Shown here piece by piece: positions 51,901 to 62,397 of a stretch of 64,000 nt of DNA. Each line of letters opens with the position of its first letter. Within the stretch, counting starts at the first letter, position 1. Origin of the DNA: Corella eumyota (taxonomy: Eukaryota; Chordata; Ascidiacea; Phlebobranchia; Corellidae); the NCBI GenBank assembly GCA_963082875.1, contig OY720099.1, positions 2,170,001-2,234,000 on the forward strand, in the 5' to 3' direction. The notes beneath the pieces were generated by a model that saw nothing but the letters and a program-made list of their open reading frames with translations, was not told the origin of the DNA and did no database searches. The position numbers and the translations under genes are program-made.

Positions 51901-54900
51901 AAGGGCGCTACAGCATGAATATATTTAGAATGGACTTAAAAATTAACTTTGATAAAGCTAAGGTTTATTTAAAGGTTTATAACCTTATGTTTAGGCAATT
52001 TACGCAAGAGAGAAGTGGGAACCGGGCAGAGTGAGAGAAGATGTTGTTAAACAAGGAAGGTTTAGTTGGCCACTTCTCTTCTCTCGTTTTTATGAAGCGT
52101 TTAGACTTTCTGGTCCTACTCTTCCCAAAAATGATGTCATTATTGCTGTTAACTGGACAGGTAAAAAAGCACTTGTTAATGCAAAAAAGTGTAAATATTT
52201 GTTTATTTTTAATAAAAATAGGTCTTTTTATTTTTAAAAACAGTTAGAGGGCTTTATAATTTCCAAAGTTAAGTTAAGAAAAACTATTTTTGATTTGTAT
52301 TCATCGTTTTTAATATATATATTTTTTTTAGGAGTGTTTTTAGTTGATGACCAAGAGGATGTTTTAATGGAATTGTCATTCTGTGAAATTACCGGAGTTT
52401 CAGCTCAAAAGTAATTGTGTATTTTGTTATTAAATATTATAATGTAGCAACTTTTATGACAACTTGGGCTTTAACCTAAGCCTCGGCTTTAAAACTTTTT
52501 AAAATAAATAATTCAAACTTATTTTAAGGACGGGTAAGTTAAAAGCTTCAAGCTTTGTGATGACAACAATCAGAGGAGATGAACTGAAGTTTACGTCTGC
52601 AAATGCTGATGACATCACAGAGCTGATTGTTTACTTCATCGAAGGTCTGAAGGAACGATCAAAATATGCGGTCACACTTTACAGCAACATTGGAAAAAGT
52701 AAAAAACAAACCTTGCTTAATATTTTTTGTTTAGATATATTTAAGCACATATGTTGCCTATGCAGAAAATTATATTAAATAGCTGAAAAAATGCTGTAAT
52801 ATCTACTTTTAATAGGTCAAGCAAGTCTATACACACATTATACTTATATATTTTTGTATATATTTAACTTTTATGTGAAAAGACTGACTTCACGGTTAAA
52901 CACAGATAGAGTAACATTTGATACTTTACCCCAGTCACAAGCTGCCTAAGGCAGGTTGGGATACGAAAATAAATTAAGTTTTACTTATTGCGCTCGTACA
53001 TTAAAAAACTTTTTGTTTAGCCAATGAGGATTACATCATGAAGTTTAAGAAGGGAGATATGGTGGTGATGGACCAAGTAGCCGGGCCTGAATTTACTTCC
53101 AGCGGGTGGCGCACTGGAACCAATGATAGATCAGGCAAAAGTGGAGATTTTGCGACAGATAGCGTTTACGTACTTCCTACCATTGTTAAACCTCCAGCAG
53201 AATTAGTGGTAAATAAAATTGTTCAAATTTTAGTGACATTAATTTTAAGACATTTTTTCAACAAAAATATAACTCAAGCATGTATTGTAATTTGTATTTT
53301 AAGTTAATACAAAATTTATGTTATTAGACATTGTTCCGAATGAGCCCAGATGAACTACAAGAACATGTGAGAAAGTCAAGTGAAACGAACAACGTTGATC
53401 CAAGTGAGAAACCTTATACTCTTGAGGAATATGCAGAAGATTTCTTCAGGTAAAATATAAAAATATTCACAGTGGTAAAAGTACTAGATACTTTCAAAAT
53501 GAACAAGGTATTGGCTTGATCTACTTCAACTGGTACATCTAAGAATTTATCGATATAAGTCTACTGATGAATTTCACCTTTACTATTGTAAAATTATGCC
53601 AAAACTATGAGCTACCAACTAACCTAAAAGAACTTCATAAATTTTAAAGTTACTTGAGTACTTTAAGTTTGCCAAAAGTTTTAAAATTTGTCTACTCGAA
53701 ATATTCGATTCCAACAGCTACACTTGGCTAAATCTTATTCTTGTCTAAACTTCTTGAATTAATAAATTACCAGATACTTATACAACTTATTTTTACATGT
53801 TTCCAGGGCTCCTATTCCACAAACAATAAGTCGTGTTGCACCTTCTACTATTCAAGCTCGCAGAAAAGATAAATTATGGGCGATAAGTCGAGATCCGATC
53901 AAGCAACCTTTGTTAAAGAAATTGGAACATAATCATGATATGTCCCAAGAGGCAATCTCTGTTTTTTTGGATATCCTTTTTAATTCATATTTACGTTATA
54001 TAATTTGGCATCTAATGTGGGATTGCAGCAAATTTTTATGTCTTTTATAGATATATCTATATTTCATTGAAATTTTAAGATAATTTGAAACACAGTTTGT
54101 GCCCTAAACATACTTCTGATATTTATTTTTTTTGTATACATAAAAACAATTCTACTTTTTCCTTAACATTTGTTTTTACCTGTCATGAAATATATGGGTG
54201 ATTACCCATCTAAGAGACCCCGAAATGGGAACGAAATGACCGACCAAATATTTGAGGCCCCACTCAAATACGAGCAACTTAAGGATGAGGTTTATTGTCA
54301 TTTGATGAAGCAATTGACCAACAATAAACAAAAGTAAGTCAATTTTTCGGTCTATTTTTGACAAATGGTGACTTTGTTTATTGCCAGGTGAAGCACTAAA
54401 TGAGTTTTTAAACCTAGGGTTTAGGGTTTAGACCCAACTGCCGGCAGTTTTTTTATATTTTTGATATTTTTTAGTCTTCTTTTAATATGTAATAAGAGTA
54501 TTAACTACCCAAAACCTAAAGTGTTCTTAAAGACTTTGGGTTTTAGGTTCAAACCCAACTGCTGGCGTATTTTTAATATTTTTGTTTGTTACAGTTACAG
54601 CGAAGAGAGAGGTTGGGAACTAATGTGGTTAGCAACGGGCCTGTTTGCCCCTAGCAACCAACTTCTTCCACACTTGCAGAAGTTTTTGAACACAAGAAGA
54701 TCAAACCCAGTAGCTAATGATTGCTATCACAGGTAAATCAGTAAGAAAAAAAAACATGTTTAAAAATATATATTATTGGTTTATTTAAGGTCATTTTACT
54801 TTTTAATGAGTGGTTATATTTAACTAATGTTTATTTAGGTACCAAAGACCTATCAGACACGGCCAAAGAAAATATCCTCCACATTTGGTTGAAGTTGAGG

Positions 54901-56863
54901 CAATCCAGCATAAAACAACTCAAATCTTCCACAAAATTTACTTCCCTGATGATACAGATGAGGTAGAAACTAAAAATAATATTATAACCCAAGTCTATGA
55001 ACTAATAGTTCATTTATCAAGAATATAACATTGTTGGCTAAATAGCAAGGCAACCCCTTTTGTAATATGGTCAAGGTGAAATGATCCTACGTATTTAATT
55101 TCTGTGTTTACATTTTTTTTAATGTTTTAGGCTTTTGAGGTTGAATCCAGTACAAGAGCCAAGGACTTTTGCCTTAACATCGCGAACAGATTAAGATTGA
55201 AAACTGCTGATGGTTTCCGCTTGTTTGTAAAGATAGCTGATAAAGTTATAAGTGTACCTGAAGACGACTTTTTCTTTGATTTTGTTCGTCATCTAACAGA
55301 CTGGTTGAAAAAAGCCAGGCCATCCAGAGATGGTAAATTTTGTAATATATTTGTCCGTTAGTTTGGTATATTAGTCATGGGAGCAGACTACGAGCCAAAA
55401 GGTTTCGGGTTCGAGCCAAGCAAATGACATACTTTTGTCCTTAAGCCCGGCGTTTACAAATAGCTTAAAAACACGTAACAGCACATTCTTTCCTCAATTT
55501 CAATACAGAAACTTATCCTTTTATAGTATAGAAAATGTCTCATATTTAAAGAGCTTTACTAGATATGCTTAAGGGATCACAGATTAAGAAACCTGAAAAA
55601 TTAAATATGTTTAGCATGTATACTAACATTACGTTAACATTCTTTATTTTGGTATAACAGGAGCTTCACCGCCTCTCACCTACCAAGTTTTCTTTATGAA
55701 GAAATTATGGGCGACCACCGTGCCAGGCAAGGACAAGAATGCTGATAACATTTTCCACTACTATCAGGAGAAGCCGAAGTATTTGAGAGGTTATCACAAA
55801 TGCAGCAAAGAAGATGCTTTCCAACTTGCTGCACTTATCTACAGGTTTGTAAATTGAATGTGTCAGAATGAAGGTGTAAAAAAAATAAACTTTTGGAGAT
55901 CCCATGTGATAGTAAAACAAAAAAAATTTAAGGCATAATATTTCAATTTAGGGTTGAATTTGGGGACGATAAATCACAGTTTATTAACATCCCTAAAATG
56001 TTGAGGGAACTGGCTCCGATTTATCTACTAAGACAAGCATCCCCCGACGACTGGAAAAAGGTAAGCTTGAGAGTTTACTGTGAAAAAATATTAAAAAAAC
56101 TTATAATAACTTGTTAAATTTTGTTTAGCAAATTGTCGCTCAATTTAACAGAAGTTCAGTAAAAGGCAAGGAAGGAGCAAAACTTGCATTTTTAAAAATA
56201 ATTTACAAGTACCCAACCTTCGGCTCCGCTTTCTTTGAAGTTAGGGTAAGTGGATATTTTAAAATATATCTTGTGCACTATTGCTATTAGCCCCTAACCT
56301 GAGACTTATTCAAATATCTACATGTTACAAAATATGTAAGCCATAACCGTATCATTAATAACTTTTTGCTTCTTTATATAATTTAATTTATTTTTTCTTA
56401 GCAAACCACTGATCAAAGCTATCCAGAAAATCTTGTGATTGCCATAAATAGACAAGGAGTTAGTCTGATCGACGTCAAGACCAAAAACGTAAGATTCCTA
56501 ACCTGTTTTTAATACTTTACCTTTTTAAATTCTTGAATTTATTTTTTTAAATTGTGGTTTTGCAATTATAACAGATTCTGGCAACCTTTCCTTTTACGAA
56601 GATTAGTAATTGGAGTAGTGGTAATACTTATTTTCATATGACAATTGGCAATCTAGTTAAGGGAAATAAACTGCTATGCGAAACCTCATTGGTAAGTAGC
56701 ATTTGTTAATAGGTTCTAATATCCATGTTACATATATGAAGGTTTGAACATTTTTTATTATTTATATTTAAATTTATAGGGTTACAAAATGGATGATCTT
56801 CTTACTTCCTATATTAGCTTACTACTAAGTACTATTAGCCGCCAAAAACAACGTAAATTATAA
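36972..56863 (+). CDS. MYO7A: Myosin VIIA-type unconventional myosin heavy chain (50 exons, ~2130 aa)
   Basis: Actin-based motor that anchors or moves membrane and adhesion complexes in microvilli, stereocilia and related protrusions. From N to C: SH3-like start (MVIVRQGDHVW), motor domain to about residue 745 with P-loop GESGAGKT (158-165), switch [10 protein letters not shown] (207-215) and switch [10 protein letters not shown] (437-444); about five IQ motifs (746-874); a short charged helix (about 875-905); MyTH4-FERM 1 (about 955-1500); SH3 (about 1535-1597); and MyTH4-FERM 2 (about 1640-2120). Human MYO7A is 2215 aa. The sequence matches it from end to end, ending in [13 protein letters not shown]. 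All 50 coding exons join in frame, and every key nucleotide-binding residue is present. One intron (53971-54179) is of the rare AT-AC U12 class. Candidate poly(A) signal AATAAA at 57585-57590. I cannot tell whether the species has separate VIIA and VIIB genes. Confidence 0.97.
38725..38915 (+). mobile_element. SINE family A, 5'-truncated copy
   Basis: Starts at a box B-like AGTTCGATCTCC and continues with CTCATGCTGTAGGCCCTTAAG and CTTCTGCTGAG to a CTGCCAAAGGCAACTTGACACTGG tail segment, matching the full copy at 49461-49705. Intron 2 of myosin VII. Confidence 0.65.
39508..39525 (+). other. Candidate 18-bp in-frame microexon in myosin VII
   Basis: Inside the intron between exons 3 and 4, a pyrimidine-rich tract ends in ATAG at 39507, followed by 18 bases without a stop (TIISSE) and a consensus donor GAG|GTGAGT at 39526. 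Inclusion would insert six residues before [13 protein letters not shown], in phase with both neighbours. It is not part of the conserved myosin VII protein, so it would be alternative or a chance match. Confidence 0.3.
40047..40210 (-). mobile_element. SINE family A, partial copy
   Basis: On the plus strand it runs from TAACATTGGTTACC through AACTGCTGATTAGG and GGCTCAGCAGGAGT to CTACAGCATGAG, which is the reverse of the family A body. The tRNA-like head is missing. Myosin VII intron 4. Confidence 0.65.
44321..44408. repeat. 24-bp tandem repeat (3.7 copies)
   Basis: Units of the form ACAAGATGTGGGTATCTTAA plus four A/T bases repeat head to tail, with one or two changes in the third and fourth copies. 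It lies in the myosin VII intron between exons 12 and 13. Confidence 0.9.
45214..45375. mobile_element. 162-bp MITE with ~33-bp terminal inverted repeats
   Basis: The ends are near-perfect inverted repeats sharing GATGTTGTCCGG-type cores and TAGACAAAACA. The direct repeat AATTTTG flanks both sides (45207-45213 and 45376-45382) as a likely target-site duplication. It has no coding capacity and lies in the myosin VII intron between exons 15 and 16. Confidence 0.8.
46905..47900 (+). other. MYO7A: Myosin VII lever arm: IQ motifs and short charged helix, exons 21-24
   Basis: Exons 46905-47034, 47292-47469, 47642-47718 and 47820-47900. The first three encode about five IQ motifs that bind calmodulin-type light chains ([66 protein letters not shown]). 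Exon 24 with the start of exon 25 gives a Lys/Glu-rich helix of only about 35 residues. Confidence 0.9.
48257..48400 (-). mobile_element. SINE family A, decayed fragment
   Basis: Reverse-oriented tail of family A (TAAAGTGACATTTTTTACCC, AGTTGACTTTAGAAGTCC), with the inner part strongly diverged. Myosin VII intron 25. Confidence 0.45.
49461..49705 (+). mobile_element. tRNA-derived SINE, family A (reference full-length copy)
   Basis: Begins with CCGGCAGCG. Box A TGGTGTAGTGG lies at 49471-49481 and box B GGTTCAATTCC at 49516-49526, spaced as in a tRNA gene. The non-tRNA body follows (GCTATAAACGG, CTTCTGCTGAGCCAGC, CAACTCGAGACTGGGTCGG). It would be transcribed by RNA polymerase III and relies on a LINE for movement. 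Myosin VII intron 29. Confidence 0.85.
51757..51920 (-). mobile_element. SINE family A, partial copy
   Basis: Reverse-oriented body from the CGCGACTTAAACATAAAGTAAC end through CCTGTGGCAG, TGCTGATTAAGTGCTGGCTC and AGGGCGCTACAGCATGA. The tRNA-like head is absent. Myosin VII intron 34. Confidence 0.7.
52888..52975 (-). mobile_element. SINE family A, short fragment
   Basis: Only the tail segment remains (TAGAGTAACATTTGATACTT, CCCAGTCACAAGCTGCC, GGCAGGTTGGGATA). Myosin VII intron 37. Confidence 0.4.
53971..54179 (+). other. U12-type AT-AC intron of myosin VII
   Basis: The intron begins ATATCCTTTT and ends TTTTTAC, with the minor-spliceosome branch sequence TTCCTTAAC at 54159-54167, about 12 bases before the acceptor. 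No GT-AG choice restores the conserved protein here; this AT-AC choice gives [17 protein letters not shown], matching human [16 protein letters not shown]. Confidence 0.93.
54410..54598. repeat. Local duplication of a 3' splice-site region
   Basis: About 65 bp at 54410-54478 and 54532-54598 resemble each other (GGGTTTAG-type start, CCCAACTGC(C/T)GGC, then a T-rich tract ending in AG). The right copy supplies the acceptor of exon 42. The left copy contains two TTTAGGG telomere-like units. Confidence 0.6.
55366..55480 (+). mobile_element. SINE family B, degraded copy
   Basis: TACGAGCCAAAAGGTTTCGGGTTCGAGCC matches the family B segment around box B in direct orientation, followed by a weak body match (TTAAGCCCGGCGTTTAC, AAAACACGT). 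Myosin VII intron 44. Confidence 0.55.
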
Positions 56864-58254
56864 AATGTAGATTATTTTTCGTTTTTGTTCGTGGCCATTC
56901 GCTAGTTATCTTTTGGTTTGTCAAATTATAGATAATGGACTTTGAGTTGTATTAGCCTGATGTGTTTTAAATTAACTTAAACATAGGTATAATTTAAATT
57001 GATTTTTTACGACAAAATTGTTACTTAAGCTTATTCTTATTTAAGTTTGTTTTCAAAAAATCTATGTAAAAATGTTTATAATTTTAGTTGATATATATAT
57101 ATAAATATTATACTAATGTTCCTTAGTTGATATTAGGTATACTATAGCTTATTTGGATTCATATATCGCTTAAGATATTACTAGTTTGCATTGATAATTA
57201 ATCTGTAAATATCAAGTTTTTTAGTATTAGTAGTTTGGGCATTATTTAATATTTTCATTGTGCTCGTTAAGAGAATGTAATAACATGTAACTGTAATTTT
57301 CTTCAGTTTGTAAATATTAATCATTTACCTTTTTTCCACTGCTTTTTATTTTTGTTTAGACATTTTAATCATATATTTTAATTATTTGTATATTTATTAC
57401 TATCCGTAGTCCATTTCTTGATTTTTTAATTGATTGTATGAATTGTGAATTGTGTAGACAGGCAATTTTTTCTTCTTTCTGCTTAAAAATGTTTACGGAT
57501 TTGTAGGGATTATAATTTTGGAGCAATTGTGTGTAATTTATGATTTTGTTCGTAATTTCGTTTGGGTTGTTTATAGAAATGGCCAATAAACAAAATAATA
57601 ATTATAAAAAGTTTTAGTCTTGAACCATACCTCTATTTCTCCATTATTCTACGTAAAAAAGTTAACTAAGATTACAAAACTTTATATGTTTAGAGATATA
57701 AGATATTTGTTAAACAAAAGTAGTTCGTTAAATGTTTTGTTTTCGCTATATAAAGGTTATAGGCCTGTAATGGAATTTGTATTTAAAAAACGTTTGTTTA
57801 CATTTTTCACTTGACTGATTTCGCCCTAAGGTTTTGTGCTCAAGCAATTCATGCCTTATAAATACCTTGGATTATGTTAATAAACCTTGAATTCTATCAA
57901 AGAATTGAAATTGAGTTTGCAATAAATTTTGCTAAAAAACAAATTGCTAAAAAGCGTATGAAATTTTGAACCCATAAGCAATCAATATAGTAACAAATCC
58001 GCCTATACATGCTAATCATGTTAACTTGTTAAAAAATATTTTACTAAATTTTTGTAAAAACGTTATTTGAAGCCGTTTGGACTAGCCTTATAACACAATT
58101 TAACTAATTTTGGGGCAAAATATGACAAAATATATTTTTTCATTTTTGGCCAAATTTTGAAAAAACAACAAGACTACATATATCCTTGTAGAAAATAACA
58201 AAAATCAATATTAAAAAAAAATGTTTTACTAAATTTTTGTAAAATTTTTTTTTT
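56864..58254. other. 3' UTR of myosin VII and following spacer
   Basis: No coding feature is supported. The first clear AATAAA is at 57585-57590, about 720 bp after the stop; a second lies near 57881. A short microsatellite of TA repeats occurs near 57092-57103. Frames at 57620-57814 and on the minus strand at 57365-57586 look like chance. Confidence 0.45.
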
Positions 58255-58305
58255 TTAATTTTAAATATACCTGTTTTAATGCAACCCAATTAGCTTAATA
58301 AGCGT

Positions 58306-58606
58306 GTTACATTTGTCGTTTAGTAGAACCTAATGTAGTGTTTGGTGCCAGCGTGCTTGCAACGCGTCTGGGTAATTTGTGACGCGGGAGCGTTGATTGA
58401 CTTTATTATGCTTACGCAACTAATTAACGGCGCGCAACTATTTCTCTTTGCGATAGCGTGGTAGCTTTATGTTGCATCAGTCTTACTTTGAACGTTTAAG
58501 TATAATCCGTTATATATTGCAAGTAACCTGCTTTTAATAAAGCGTATTGCCAATAAAAACGTCTGTTTAAATCTAGTAGAAAGCGAACCTGAAACGTTTT
58601 TGTAAC
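58306..58606. mobile_element. 301-bp insertion in the first satellite monomer
   Basis: The edge monomer is interrupted. AAGCGT at 58300-58305 and again at 58607-58612 flank the insert, and the insert ends are short inverted repeats (GTTACA at the left; the right end reversed reads GTTACA). It is richer in G and C than the array. It has no coding capacity. Confidence 0.5.
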
Positions 58607-61600
58607 AAGCGTATTTACGAAAAATAGGTTAAAATTATTAAAGTTATGACAAAAAATATTAAATTTTGCAAATTTACAAAAACGAAATTTAGTCACCTAA
58701 TTTTATTTGCATTAATCTAACTAACATTCAAAATATAACATTTTCAAAAAATATTCAGTAAAACAAAAGTTACAACATTTTTTTTAACTTTGGCGTAGTA
58801 GGCGCCCTTTAACCTATATGATATGGGCAATATAGAATATTGTATGCAATAAAATTATAAAAAAAAATTTTTAGATTTTAAATTTCACTATTTTAAAGCA
58901 ACCCTATTAGCCTAATAAGCGTTTTTGCAAAAAATTGGGAAAAATTATTAATACATACAAAAGTTATGACAAAAAATATTAAATTTTGCAAATTTACAAA
59001 AACGAAATTTAGTCACCTAATTTTATTTGCATTAATCTAACTAACATTCAAAATAAACATTTTCAAAAAATATTCAGTAAAACAAAAGTTACAACATTTT
59101 TTTTAACTTTGGCGTAGTAGGCGCCCTTTAACCTATATGATATGGGCAATATAGAATATTGTATGCAATAAAATTATAAAAAAAAATTTTTAGATTTTAA
59201 ATTTCACTATTTTAAAGCAACCCTATTAGCCTAATAAGCGTTTTTGCAAAAAAATTGGGTAAAATTATTAATATATACAAAATTTATGACAAAAAATATT
59301 AAATTTTGCAAATTTACAAAAACGAAATTTATTTACCTAATTTTATTTGCATTAATCTAACTAACATTCAAAATAAAACATTTTTAAAAAATATTCAGTA
59401 AAACAAAAGTTACAACATTTTTTTAAACTTTGGCGCAGTAGGCGCCCTTTAACCTATATGATATGGGCAATATAGAATATTGTATGCAATAAAATTATAA
59501 AAAAAATTTTTTTAGATTTTAAATTTCACTATTTTAAAGCAACCCTATTAGCCTAATAAGCGTTTTTGCAAAAAAATTGGGTAAAATTATTAATAAAAAC
59601 AAAAGTTATGACAAAAAATATTAAATTTTGCAAATTTACAAAAACGAAATTTAGTCACCTAATTTTATTTGCATTAATCTAACTAACATTCAAAATAAAA
59701 CATTTTCCAAAAATATTCAGTAAAACAAAAGTTACAACATTTTTTTAAACTTTGGCGTAGTAGGCGCCCTTTAACCTATATGATATGGGCAATATAGAAT
59801 ACTGTATGCAATAAAATTATAAAAAAAAATTTTTAGATTTTAAATTTCACTATTAAAGCAACCCTATTAGCCTAATAAGCGTTTTTGCAAAAAATTGGGT
59901 AAAATTATTAATATATACAAAAGTTATGACAAAAAATATTAAATTTTGCAAATTTACAAAAACGAAATTTAGTAACCTAATTTTATTTGCATTATTAATC
60001 TAACTAACATTCAAAATAAAACATTTTCATAAAATATTCAGTAAAACAAAAGTTACAACATTTTTTTTTAACTTTGGCGTAGTAGGCGCCCTTTAACCTA
60101 TATGATATGGGCAATATAGAATATTGTATGCAATAAAATTATAAAAAAAAATTTTTAGATTTTAAATTTCACTATTTTAAAGCAACCCTATTAGCCTAAT
60201 AAGCGTTTTTGCAAAAAAATTGGGTAAAATTATTAATAAAAACAAAAGTTATCACAAAAAATATTAAATTTTGCAAATTTACAAAAACGAAATTTAGTCA
60301 CCTAATTTTATTTGCATTAATCTAACTAACATTCAAAATAAAACATTTTCAAAAAATATTCAGTAAAACAAAAGTTACAACATTTTTTTTAACTTTGGCG
60401 TAGTAGGCGCCCTTTAACCTATTTGATATGGGCAATATAGAATATTGTATGCAATAAAATTATAAAAAATTTTTTTTAGATTTTAAATTTCACTATTAAA
60501 GCAACCCTATGAGCCTAATAAGCGTTTTTGCAAAAAATTGGGTAAAATTATTAATAAAAACAAAAGTTATCACAAAAAATATTAAATTTTGCAAATTTAC
60601 AAAAACGAAATTTAGTCACCTAATTTTATTTGCATTAATCTAACTAACATTCAAAATATAACATTTTCAAAAAATATTCAGTAAAACAAAAGTTACAACA
60701 TTTTTTTAACTTTGGCGTAGTAGGCGCCCTTTAACCTATATGATATGGGCAATATAGAATATTGTATGCAATAAAATTATAATAATTTTTTTTTAGATTT
60801 TAAATTTCACTATTTTAAAGCAACCCTATTAGCCTATTAAGCGTTTTTGCAAAAAATTGAGTAAAATTATTAATATATACAAAAGTTATGACAAAAAATA
60901 TTAAATTTTGCGAATTTACAAAAACGAAATTTAGTCACCTAATTTTATTTGCATTAATCTAACTAACATTCAAAATAAAACATTTTTAAAAAATATTCAG
61001 TAAAACAAAAGTTACAACATTTTTTTTAACTTTGGCGTAGTAGGCGCCCTTTAACCTATATGATATGGGCAATATAGAATATTGTATGCAATAAAATTAT
61101 AAAAAAATTTTTTTAGATTTTAAATTTCACTATTTTAAAGCAACCCTATTAGCCTAATATGCGTTTTTGCAAAAAATTGGGTAAAATTATTAATATATAA
61201 AAAAGTTATGACAAAAAATATTAAATTTTGCGAATTTACAAAAACGAAATTTAGTCACCTAATTTTATTTGCATTAATCTAACTAACATTCAAAATAAAA
61301 CATTTTCAAAAAATATTCAGTAAAACAAAAGTTACAACATTTTTTTAAACTTTGGTGTAGTAGGCGCCCTTTAACCTATATGATATGGGCAATATAGAAT
61401 ATTGTATGCAATAAAATTATAAAAAAAATTTTTTTAGATTTTAAATTTCACTATTTTAAAGCAACCCTATTAGCCTAATAAGCGTTTTTGCAAAAAATTG
61501 GGTAAAATTATTAATAAAAACAAAAGTTATCACAAAAAATATTAAATTTTGCAAATTTACAAAAACGAAATTTAGTCACCTAATTTTATTTGCATTAATC

Positions 61601-62236
61601 TAACTAACATTCAAAATAAAACATTTTCAAAAAATATTCAGTAAAACAAAAGTTACAACATTTTTTTTAACTTTGGCGTAGTAGGCGCCCTTTAACCTAT
61701 ATGATATGGGCAATATAGAATATTGTATGCAATAAAATTATAAAAAATTTTTTTTAGATTTTAAATTTCACTATTTTAAAGCAACCCTATTAGCCTAATA
61801 AGCGTTTTTGCAAAAAAATTGGGTAAAATTATTAATATATACAAAAGTTATGACAAAAAATATTAAATTTTGCAAATTTACAAAAACGAAATTTAGTAAC
61901 CTAATTTTATTTGCATTATTAATCTAACTAACATTCAAAATAAAACATTTTCAAAAAATATTCAGTAAAACAAAAGTTACAACATTTTTTTTTAACTTTG
62001 GCGTAGTAGGCGCCCTTTAACCTATATGATATGGGCAATATAGAATATTGTATGCAATAAAATTATAAAAAAAAAATTTTTAGATTTTAAATTTCACTAT
62101 TTTAAAGCAACCCTATTAGCCTAATAAGCGTTTTTGCAAAAAATTGGGTAAAATTATTAATATATACAAAAGTTATGACAAAAAATATTAAATTTTGCAA
62201 ATTCACAAAAACGAAATTTAGTCAACTAATTTTATT
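58607..62236. repeat. Satellite array, ~320-bp monomer, ~11 copies
   Basis: The landmark GGCGTAGTAGGCGCCCTTT recurs at 58792, 59111, 59432, 59754, 60076, 60397, 60714, 61034, 61354, 61675 and 62000, giving spacings of 317-325 bp. Copies differ by a few substitutions and by A/T-run length. Each monomer also holds TTATGACAAAAAATATT (TTATCAC in some copies), an inverted pair CAATAT-AGA-ATATTG and CTATTAGCCTAATAAGCG. There is no open frame, so it is non-coding tandem DNA. A diverged fragment at about 58255-58305 precedes the array. Confidence 0.97.
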
Positions 62237-62245
62237 TGCATTGAT

Positions 62246-62388
62246 TTAATTTTTTTTTTTATTGGGGAAGGGTGTGCTGTTTTTGACGTGTTTTGAGCTG
62301 GGCGAATAGTGTGACGTAAGTGAGACTCGAACCCGTAACCTTTCGGTTCGTAGGGGGACGTCATGACCGCTTCGCCACACTACCGGAC
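62246..62388 (-). mobile_element. tRNA-derived SINE, family B, inserted in the satellite
   Basis: On the minus strand: box A TGGCGAAGCGG, box B GGTTCGAGTC, then CACACTATTCGCCC and CACACCCTTCCCC, ending in an A-run. The direct repeat TGCATTGAT flanks it at 62237-62245 and 62389-62397. The satellite sequence continues on both sides, so the insertion came after the monomer was in place. Confidence 0.9.
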
Positions 62389-62397
62389 TGCATTGAT

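Larger units (their letters stand above)
48012..52698 (+). other. MYO7A: Myosin VII MyTH4-FERM 1 exons 25-37
   Basis: Exons: 48012-48206, 48492-48601, 48811-48955, 49054-49173, 49279-49373, 49930-50176, 50384-50557, 50897-51055, 51194-51325, 51458-51565, 51995-52160, 52332-52410 and 52529-52698. MyTH4 signature stretches are [33 protein letters not shown] and [16 protein letters not shown]. The FERM part contains [21 protein letters not shown]-like [28 protein letters not shown] and FSGP-like [12 protein letters not shown]. Exon 34 (about 36 residues) is the least conserved part. Confidence 0.93.
53021..56863 (+). other. MYO7A: Myosin VII SH3 and MyTH4-FERM 2 exons 38-50
   Basis: Exons: 53021-53208 (SH3: [34 protein letters not shown]), 53328-53449, 53807-53970, 54180-54333, 54595-54732, 54839-54962, 55131-55332, 55661-55844, 55952-56060, 56129-56245, 56402-56488, 56575-56691 and 56780-56863. 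MyTH4 2 contains [10 protein letters not shown] and [22 protein letters not shown] 2 contains [31 protein letters not shown]-type and [18 protein letters not shown], and is the part that in relatives binds cargo and folds back on the motor. Confidence 0.93.
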
